Assembly (NCBI GenBank): GCA_036939755.1
Contig: JALLAZ010000548.1
Location: 1-14,228, forward strand
Reading direction: 5' to 3'
DNA length: 14,228 nucleotides
Source: Stephanodiscus triporus
Lineage: Eukaryota > Bacillariophyta > Thalassiosirophyceae > Thalassiosirales > Thalassiosiraceae
In this document: piece after piece, positions 8,588 to 14,228 of the stretch
Position numbering within the stretch: position 1 is the first letter of the stretch
Layout of the letters: each line of letters starts with the position of its first letter
Notes under the pieces: model-generated
What the model saw: only the letters and a program-made list of their open reading frames with translations
The model's database searches: none
What the model was told of the DNA's origin: nothing
Program-made: the position numbers and the translations under genes

Positions 8588-8631
8588 TGAACTTAACTCT
8601 CAAAATATCTCTCTACCAATACCAATGATAG

Positions 8632-9487
8632 AGTCTCGGCTTCGCCAAAAAGTCATGGCACCCGGGCACCATATACTCGGCGAGGGTCGATCATCAAAAG
8701 ATAGCACGAGCGGGGGGGGGGACGGTGCCGCTATTATATCACGTGCAATTCGACGACCACACCGAGGACCCGGACGTACCCGAGGCGGACGTCGTGCGCG
8801 CGACGTACTACGAGGCGATCCTTCGGGAGCTGGAGGGGTGTCACGATCTACCGCCCCCCGATGCGATCGCCGCCGCGAATGCCGACGACTCGCCGTCCGG
8901 CCACCCGTTGGACGCGGGCGTGCCCGTTTACTGTCGATGGACGGACGTGTATGTCGGCCGGGACCGTTCACTCGTGCAGGCGTATCGACAATTGTGCCGC
9001 AGCTTACGCCCTTGTGGCGAATGTCGGTGACGGCGGTAGCAGCAGCGGCACGAATACGCCGTCGTGCTACTACTCGTACCACATACTGTTCGACAACGAG
9101 AGCGAGGGCCGCGACGTGCACCAGAGCCGCGTCTTGGGCCGCGTCGCGTACGACGAGCTAACGAGGCTGAAATATAAACTGTCGAGGGGAGGGAAATGGT
9201 CGACCAGGACCGTGGAGGAGGTTTACAATTCGTTCCTTAGGAAGGAGCCATTGCCGGATCAGCCGCGGAAGGAGCGTGGCGCTGCCGGCAAGCACGATTC
9301 CGATCGGCGGTGCGATGGTCGGCACGAGCAAGGACGGACAGCGGGCCAGTTGGATTTGTTATTCACGGCATCTCAGATTGCGACCTCCGCGGCATCGTCG
9401 GTAGAAAGTGATGGGTTATACAAAGAAGACGGAGGCGATCTCAATGCGCCCGTAGCCTCTTATCAAATCGACTGGCCAGAAAAGTAA
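8632..9487 (+). CDS. Tudor/SH3-like repeat protein, spliced or frame-disrupted, 5' end unresolved
   Basis: The open frame from 8632 encodes KSWHPGTIYSARVDH and then YHVQFDDHTEDPDVPEADVV, a pattern typical of Tudor/Agenet-like modules that bind modified peptides. The second module appears as VPVYCRWTDV, then, in another frame, YHILFDNESEGRDVHQSRVL. The best single explanation is an intron at 8949-9039 (GTATGT donor, TAG acceptor, 91 bases, CTTAC branch candidate at 9003), which restores the frame exactly. The alternative is a one-base frameshift near 8980. Downstream comes GGKWSTRTVEEVYNSFLRKE and a polar tail ending at TAA 9485-9487. No in-frame ATG precedes 8632, where two stops sit. A first exon at 8456-8509 with its donor GTGTAA would be in phase but is weak. 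The gene may instead be a 5'-truncated pseudogene. Partner and location in the cell are unknown. Confidence 0.5.
8949..9039 (+). other. Candidate intron in the Tudor-like gene
   Basis: Without removal, the upstream frame stops at TGA 9028-9030 and the downstream frame has no good start. A GTATGT donor at 8949 and AG acceptors ending at 9039, 9042 or 9045 all give lengths that move the reading from the first frame to the second. The three tandem acceptors would differ only by one or two serine codons. Its base composition is as GC-rich as the exons, which is a point against it. Confidence 0.45.
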
Positions 9488-9817
9488 TGCAATTTATTGT
9501 CAATTTTGCCACTTCTCTATATGATCCATCACCATTTCCTGGAAAAGGGAGCTCTCCTATGGTGGCGCCTGTGTAATCCTCCTCCCCTATTTGCACGAGA
9601 AAGAAGTCGTCTCTACCACGGTCAAATCACCTCTCGAGAACTTAAAACAATGACGGTACTTATTCTCGTGCGGCCGGGCAATGTCCAATGCATTCGCGAT
9701 TCGCCTCCAATAGACGGCAGAATATGTCGGAGAATCGACGCTCGATTGCATTTGCGTTTCGCCTCCGATGAACGGCGGGATACTTTAGAGAGGAATCGAC
9801 TCTCGATTCCTGTCTCT
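9488..9817. other. Intergenic region between convergent genes
   Basis: It lies between the stop of the Tudor-like gene and the stop of the sulfotransferase-like gene, so both 3' UTRs should be here. The open frames crossing it show no conserved sequence. Its second half is an imperfect tandem repeat, listed separately. Confidence 0.45.
9690..9808. repeat. Two-copy imperfect tandem repeat, about 60 bases per unit
   Basis: Copy 1 (9690-9747) and copy 2 (9748-9808) both begin GCATT and share TTCGCCTCC near the start. Each ends in a hairpin, AATCGA-nnn-TCGATT, at 9733-9747 and 9794-9808. The hairpin arms are identical in both copies while the loops differ (CGC versus CTC). The repeat sits just past the sulfotransferase-like stop codon, within its likely 3' UTR. 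Confidence 0.7.
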
Positions 9818-11497
9818 CTATCCCAAGCAGCCGGCCTCTGCAAGTGCCCTGTACTGGTCTCTCTCCTCTCGCGTCAAACTCACCCCGTTCTTCATTCTTT
9901 CTCGAACCTCCGCCCGCATCTTCATCGTCCTGACGTCCAATATCGCGTTAGCCGCCCTCCAGACGGCGTAGTCGCCCGGCTCCTTCCGCCTCACCTCCTC
10001 CCTGTGCTCCTCCGTCCACCAGGAGGTCGGGGGACAATCCATGATCCGCGCGCGCGGCATCCTCTTCAACGGCATGACGCCGAGCGCGTAGTAGAAGAGA
10101 CACGTCGATTCTTCCATCCTCTCCGTGATGCCGAACCACAGGAAATCGGGTTCCGAGTCGTCGTCGTTCGTCGCGTTGTGCGCGGTCGCGCAACCGCCCA
10201 ACGTCACATTCTGCGGCGTGTGCACGATCGATACCAGCCCTCCGAGGTCGATCAGCGTGTATCGCTCCACCTCCTCCGACGAGTATCCCGGAAAACGTAC
10301 CTCCGTCCGTCTCTGGGGTCGTTCCCTCGCGGCGGCGATGGCGTCCACGGCGGCGGGATCGGAAAGCGAATGCAAAACGGGCGTGAACATCCGTTCCCGC
10401 GACGTGAACCTCCCCATTAGGCCGCGATACATATTGCGCATCCCCATCCCGTATTGCGCGGAGGAAAGCAAGTTCGACGGACTGCGACAGAAGTCCATGG
10501 CCGACCGTCCCCGTCGGCAAAGGAACCTGTCGTACCTGTCCGGCCTCGTCGAATTCGTAATCATCGTGCCGTTGGGGCACTTCCTCATGGCGGACTCGAC
10601 CACCCCGTCCCACAGTGCGCTGACGTTCAATCCCGATTCGGGCGTGCACGCCATCCCGAGCCCGACCCGCTTCCGCTCGAGGTTGTGCCTTATCACCCTC
10701 CTGTTGAGCGAGCACATCGCCACCGATGCCCGAAGGTCCGTCGGCTCCCTCAGCATCGCGAGGGACCTGAGCCTGCGAGGCGCGACGTCCGGTCGGGCGA
10801 AGTACCGTCCGAAGAACGACGCGAGGTCGGACTTGTCCGGCCCGTGGACGGGCCGTAGTCGCGTGTGCGCGTAGGACGCGAGGTACGGGAGGAGGACGCC
10901 GGCGCCGTCGCCGTCGCCGCCCGGGGAGGAGGTAAGGACGTCTACCTCCCCCCGTTGGAACTCCCCCGACCTATGCGATCCCGGGAGTATCCCCCCCCCC
11001 CCGTCCTCCGCGAGTCGTCCGATCGTCGCGTTCATCAGGTCCGAGATGGACGTCCCACCGGTCTTCGCGATGTGATGGAAGTGGAGGAAGTCCGTGCGGG
11101 GATCGTAATCGTCGATCCTCCTTCGGAATTGGAGCTCGAGGAGTCTGGGCGCGTCGGGGGACGTCAGGTTCCACCTCGCGGCTATTTCCGACGCCACGGC
11201 GGGGGTCCCCCCCCTGATGAGCGATTCGACCCCTCCCCCGTCGGCCCGCGCGCCGGACGTCGACGGGCGGGCCGACTCGGACGACGACGATCGCGTGAAC
11301 GGGAAGAGGACCGAGTCGTCGGTCGATGATGATGCTGTTATCGTCCACGCCACCGACAGCAGCAGAGCGATCGCCCGTCGGCGAGGACGGACCGCGACGC
11401 GCTGATCCCCGCCCTCCGCGTCGTGCGCTTCCCCCCCCTCGGCGAGCCCGGGCTCGCGCGACGACGACCTGAATCCCTCCCTTCGATGCAGCAGCAT
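9818..11497 (-). CDS. Carbohydrate sulfotransferase-like type II membrane protein
   Basis: Predicted to transfer sulfate from PAPS to a glycan in the Golgi. Residues 41-56 form a short hydrophobic anchor after a basic stretch (RPRRR), so the topology is probably type II. The 5'-phosphosulfate loop is HHIAKTGGTS at 141-150, with Lys145 in the catalytic/PAPS-binding position. The 3'-phosphate motif is MLREPTDLRASVAM at 248-261, with Arg250 and Ser258. Spacing between them is usual for the Sulfotransfer_2-type families that include heparan sulfate 6-O- and 2-O-sulfotransferases. Several N-glycosylation sequons lie on the lumenal side, such as N156, N291 and N315. The C-terminal 60 residues are charged and helical. 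One exon covers all 559 residues. A 12-base C run at 10991-11002 encodes four glycines and is a risk for base-call error. Enzyme class is well supported; acceptor sugar is unknown. Confidence 0.8.
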   Translation of the reverse strand: MLLHRREGFRSSSREPGLAEGGEAHDAEGGDQRVAVRPRRRAIALLLSVAWTITASSSTDDSVLFPFTRSSSSESARPSTSGARADGGGVESLIRGGTPAVASEIAARWNLTSPDAPRLLELQFRRRIDDYDPRTDFLHFHHIAKTGGTSISDLMNATIGRLAEDGGGGILPGSHRSGEFQRGEVDVLTSSPGGDGDGAGVLLPYLASYAHTRLRPVHGPDKSDLASFFGRYFARPDVAPRRLRSLAMLREPTDLRASVAMCSLNRRVIRHNLERKRVGLGMACTPESGLNVSALWDGVVESAMRKCPNGTMITNSTRPDRYDRFLCRRGRSAMDFCRSPSNLLSSAQYGMGMRNMYRGLMGRFTSRERMFTPVLHSLSDPAAVDAIAAARERPQRRTEVRFPGYSSEEVERYTLIDLGGLVSIVHTPQNVTLGGCATAHNATNDDDSEPDFLWFGITERMEESTCLFYYALGVMPLKRMPRARIMDCPPTSWWTEEHREEVRRKEPGDYAVWRAANAILDVRTMKMRAEVRERMKNGVSLTREERDQYRALAEAGCLG

Positions 11498-11720
11498 GCA
11501 GGCACGGACGCGCCGAGAGTTTCTCTTCTCTGCCTGTAAACTCCTATCTATTTACCATTTTATATTAATAGTGGTCGCCGCCAAGACTTGCTAAACAGTT
11601 TTTATGAAAGAAGATGATGATAGGAGTACCTACTGGAAAATGGGTGCCGATCGACGGAATGAAAAGAGGAGGACATCGGGGAGTGGAAGGCTGGCGAACT
11701 TAAAGGGAGGAGTAGAAAAT
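11498..11720. other. Upstream region of the sulfotransferase-like gene
   Basis: This is the likely promoter side of the minus-strand gene starting at 11497. It has an AT-rich segment around 11535-11570. No recognisable regulatory motif stands out. A plus-strand frame open from 11663 runs into the first direct repeat. Confidence 0.3.
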
Positions 11721-11851
11721 TCCTCTCGATGCCAACGACAATAATGCCGGTCGGCATTGGTTTCAGTTTCGTTCGAAAGGAAGATAACCAATTGGCCGAG
11801 TATTCTGGCTTGGACAAGGTATGTACATAACAGTGGGCCAACCGTTGAGAG
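11721..11851 (+). repeat. Direct repeat copy A, possible exon end
   Basis: It is nearly identical to copy B: three substitutions and one 3-base length difference. On the plus strand, ATG at 11729 opens a frame encoding MPVGIGFSFVRKEDNQLAEY and then SGLDK, directly followed by GTATGT at 11819, a consensus splice donor. The peptide start loosely recalls the GxGF loop of PDZ domains. The intron-like sequence after the donor is also shared for about 30 bases. Confidence 0.65.
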
Positions 11852-11933
11852 CACTTCGGAAAGTTACATTTATGCTAAATAGTGGACGGCCTACCGACGA
11901 TGACGCGGCGACACCCCAGAATTTTGAGAAAAA

Positions 11934-12061
11934 TCCTCTCGATGCCGAAGACAATGCCGGTCGGCATTGGTTTCAGTTTCGTTCGAAATGAAGATAACCA
12001 ATTGGCCGAGTATTCTGGCTTGGACAAGGTATGTACATAACAGTGGGCCAACCGTTGAGAG
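11934..12061 (+). repeat. Direct repeat copy B, cut by assembly gap
   Basis: The second copy starts 213 bases after the first and keeps the same reading frame and the same GTATGT donor (12029). A plus-strand frame from ATG 11900 runs through it to TAA 12038-12040. Similarity ends exactly at the N at 12062, so the true copy may be longer. Confidence 0.65.
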
Positions 12062-12093
12062 NTTACTATTGTGGTCACGCGGGGGGGGGGGGG
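12062..12093. other. Assembly uncertainty: N plus 13-base G run
   Basis: One unresolved base at 12062 follows copy B, and a run of 13 G occupies 12081-12093. Together they mark a place where the assembler probably joined contigs at a repeat. Sequence on the two sides may not be truly adjacent. Confidence 0.7.
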
Positions 12094-13227
12094 CTCCCTG
12101 CTGCAGCTCGTCGCCCTCCGACCAGTGACAACGACCTCGGACGGCTGCTGGCAAGGCGGATCCAGCGACATCGACCTCCTCTTGAGCATCATCGACAATT
12201 CGTCCGCGCGACTCTCGGTGCACTGTAACATGTTCTCCGGGAACAGGAGCATGGGGGGTCGGGTCTGCACGACGTGACTGTACTTCTGATCGAAGTAGAG
12301 GGTGGAGTTGTCGTTCGCGGACTCCTCCTCCGCGTACGAGATCGGCGGGGCGGAATCCGGCGTGACGTTCGCGGGTCCCGCACCGCCCCCGAGCCTCGAC
12401 ACGAACTCGTCCGCGGTGAGGTTGTCGTCCGAGAGGTTGGCGACGCCCTCGTCCCCCGACGCCGAGCGGACGGGGGTGGCGAAGCACAGGAATCCGCCGT
12501 TGTAGGCGGCGTGATACCCCCGTCCGTAGATGTCGCCGAACATCCTCCCGATGCTCGACATGGCACTGTCGTCGGTGGAGTCCTCGCCGCTCCCGCCCTT
12601 GGCATGCCCGCGCCCGGCCCCGTGACCCCCGGGTGTCCGATCCGCGAACGGCGAGATGCCGCAAGCGAATCGCCTCCTCGAGGACTGCGCCAGGCGCAAT
12701 AGCTCCTCCTCGTCGTCGGAGAGGGCTAGGTCGGCCCCGACGTCGTCTGCGCGCGGGGTGGCCCGGGACTGGATGGGAGGCTCCTGCCACCTCGGCGCGA
12801 GCTTCGGAGGCCGCGTACTGCCCTCCCCCCGGACCCCGCCCCCCCCGCGAAATATCTCGAGCTTGCGCTTCATCGAACGCTCCTCTAGCTCCTCCGCCGA
12901 CGGTTGGCTCGACCTCCTGATCCCGCCCCCGGCGTTGATATCGACGTCGACGGAGTCCCGCCGCGGAACCTTCTTGCGGGAGTCGGAGGAGGAGAGGCTC
13001 CGCGACACCGCCCTTGAGAATATTCCGCCGCCGTTGTCAACGACGGGTCTATCGCCCGCGCCTCTACTGCCGGAGGGGCTCCCGCCCTTCCTCTTGGAGG
13101 GATCCGATTGGTAACATCCGGATACCGCGTCGTCCGGGGGGGCGAAGCACCTCGTAAAGGATTCAAGTATCGTCTGGACTACATGCGGTTGCTTCTGCTG
13201 TCCTTGATGGGGCGTAGGGGAGGCCAT
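12063..13227 (-). CDS. Hypothetical Ser/Arg-rich protein, 3' end lost at gap
   Basis: I do not recognise a family. The chosen start is the ATG at 13227; an earlier in-frame start would be TTG. The visible 388 residues begin MASPTPHQGQQKQPHVVQTI and contain basic/serine-rich stretches (SFTRCFAPPDD, FSRAVSRSLSSSDSRKKVPR). An acidic patch, LSDDEEELLRLAQSSRRRF, lies near 169-187. A Gly/Tyr-rich block, MFGDIYGRGYHAAYNGGFLC, lies near 229-248. Another basic serine segment, LKRRSMSL, follows near 348-355. The pattern suggests a largely disordered, phosphorylated regulatory or scaffold protein. The C-terminus cannot be read: the frame passes a C13 run and reaches the N. Losing one C would place TGA right after the proline run, which could be the true end. 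Confidence 0.6.
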
Positions 13228-13280
13228 TATTTCATGTGGGTATAAATAATGAAGAGGGTCGGCAACAACGTCGACGACCA
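13228..13280 (-). promoter_or_regulatory. Start region with two-codon upstream ORF
   Basis: Just before the start at 13227 the minus strand reads ATGAAATAATGG. The ATG at 13235-13233 opens a frame of Met-Lys-stop whose TAA shares one base with the main ATG. A TATTTATA element lies a few bases further upstream, probably too close to be the core promoter unless the leader is very short. Confidence 0.4.
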
Positions 13281-13847
13281 ACGAGGATTTCTTTCTTCTC
13301 TTATCATTATTGTTTCATCTCTCTTCGGTTGTTGGCGTTGTTTTGTTGTTCTTGGGGTTGAGGTTTCACTTTCTCCCAACCAAAAACCCGCTTTCGTTCT
13401 TACCCCTCACCGACGACCGCCAACGAACCTGCCGTGATAAATTTACGGCGATACGATTCCCAAAATAAATCATTCTGGTGGTGCGGCTGCTTTCGTTTTC
13501 GTGGTTCAATTTTCTCTTCTTTTGGTTTTTCGTCAGGTTATCATGATTTTCGTCGGGTCTTGTCCTGATAATTCTCCCCAAGAATTTAAAGAGTTTCGTA
13601 CAGTATGAATAAATGTCATGTATTCCTACGTTGCACGACAATGTGGCATTTCTTCGGGCATTTAAAAAAAGGAGAAAATTGCAGTTACAACTCTCCTCTA
13701 AGTACTGTACGTTCGGCATGAATATACCATCGGGTCCCTGAAAATCGAGAATTTCGCTTCCCTCCCTCTGAGGGTGTCTCTGCACGCAGATTTTCCGAGT
13801 CCAAAAACAGGACCCTAAAAAATCGATTGTGACGACGACAGAAGGCC

Positions 13848-13867
13848 CGACGAAAAATTTTTCGTCG
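13848..13867. repeat. Perfect 20-base palindrome
   Basis: CGACGAAAAA is followed directly by TTTTTCGTCG, giving a gap-free 20-base palindrome. No gene is adjacent, so it may be a protein-binding site or the centre of a degenerate inverted-repeat element. Confidence 0.7.
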
Positions 13868-14183
13868 AGCAAAAAAAATTTCGAGTCGACGGAGATTTAT
13901 ATGGGTTTTGAAAATTTAGGCGGGAAAGGCCTCGATATTAATAGCATTGACATTGGACAAAGGACATGGTCGCCACTGCCTGACACTACACTATTATTAT
14001 TAACCACGAGACTAGTGTCGACGTCCTTTTTGTACTTTCGTAATGACATTGTCCCTATGCTGTAAGGTGATTTTGCAAGACTTCACTGTTGCATATCTCC
14101 ATAAGTTCTAAGTATTAGGTTATGATTTGATATGCAAAAATAACCCCAAATGGGGTCTAGTTTTATTAGCACCGGGTCCGGAT

Positions 14184-14200
14184 GGCCATCTCAGATGGCC
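14184..14200. repeat. Short hairpin, 8-base arms
   Basis: GGCCATCT at 14184-14191 pairs with AGATGGCC at 14193-14200 around a single C. It lies close to the window edge, so its context cannot be judged. Confidence 0.5.
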
Positions 14201-14228
14201 AAGAGGGCATTTTCCTGTCATTTTGTAA

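Larger units (their letters stand above)
7832..8631. other. Intergenic region rich in short inverted repeats
   Basis: This stretch separates divergently transcribed genes, so it should contain two promoters. I find no convincing coding region; the open frames at 8113-8391 and 8210-8455 lack conserved-looking sequence. From 8164 to 8587 at least five hairpin-forming inverted repeats follow one another, listed separately. Confidence 0.5.
13281..14228. other. Terminal region without a supported gene
   Basis: Nothing here has a convincing coding signature. The longest frame, minus strand 13366-13872, begins with TTG, has no conserved-looking motif and looks random. The stretch changes from moderate GC to AT-rich. 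It contains a perfect palindrome at 13848-13867, a spaced inverted repeat GACACTA/TAGTGTC at 13982-14019, and a short hairpin at 14184-14200. These may be remains of mobile DNA. Confidence 0.4.

Noticed and set aside
9497..10420. 307-codon plus-strand frame
   Set aside because: Mostly antisense to the sulfotransferase-like gene; Arg/His-rich translation typical of shadow frames.
9948..10715. 255-codon minus-strand frame overlapping the sulfotransferase-like gene
   Set aside because: Out-of-frame shadow; lacks the PAPS motifs that define the real frame.
11875..12061. Continuation of the minus-strand hypothetical gene past the N
   Set aside because: This part is the reverse of the direct repeat copy B and is only in frame by way of an unknown base.
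13366..13872. 168-codon minus-strand frame
   Set aside because: Starts with TTG, no ATG near the 5' end, no domain and AT-biased random-looking composition.
1..14228. Possible tRNA genes, CRISPR array or intact transposon
   Set aside because: I saw no cloverleaf with the usual GTTCGA-type arm, no regularly spaced repeats, and no transposase, integrase or reverse-transcriptase motif on either strand.

Overview
The window looks like nuclear DNA of a diatom or close stramenopile relative. Coding density is moderate and every gene is either intronless or carries short introns of 70 to 94 bases with GT..AG ends. The proteins are eukaryotic in style: type II membrane glycan enzymes and long low-complexity tails. 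The O-fucosyltransferase-like protein carries HGGWNNIR and HVRRGDFQYKKTR motifs that I associate with a diatom gene family. The organism call rests on recollection and style, not on a search. A single N at 12062 and several long G/C homopolymers show that this is an assembled draft sequence.

Layout. 253-2184 (+) encodes a GH79 heparanase-like endoglucuronidase with both catalytic glutamates. 2538-4609 (-) is a four-exon gene for a 608-residue O-fucosyltransferase-like type II membrane protein; its three introns can be placed to the base. 5357-7831 (-) is a single-exon 824-residue protein of unknown function with a conserved-looking core and repetitive flanks. 7832-8631 has no clear gene but holds a cluster of hairpins and palindromes. 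8632-9487 (+) is a Tudor/SH3-like repeat protein, either spliced once or broken by a frameshift, with its 5' end unresolved. 9818-11497 (-) is a 559-residue carbohydrate sulfotransferase-like protein. 11721-12061 holds two near-identical direct repeats with a strong splice-donor motif in each, ending at the N. 12063-13227 (-) is a hypothetical protein truncated by that N. 13228-14228 contains no gene that I can support.

Three of the six genes act on glycans: a glucuronidase-type hydrolase, a fucosyltransferase-like enzyme and a sulfotransferase. Two of them carry clear N-terminal membrane anchors and the third a probable one, as expected for Golgi or secretory enzymes. They could work on the same sulfated cell-surface or extracellular polysaccharide, but gene order alone does not show this in a eukaryote. 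I found no prokaryotic-style operon, CRISPR array, rRNA, tRNA or intact transposase.
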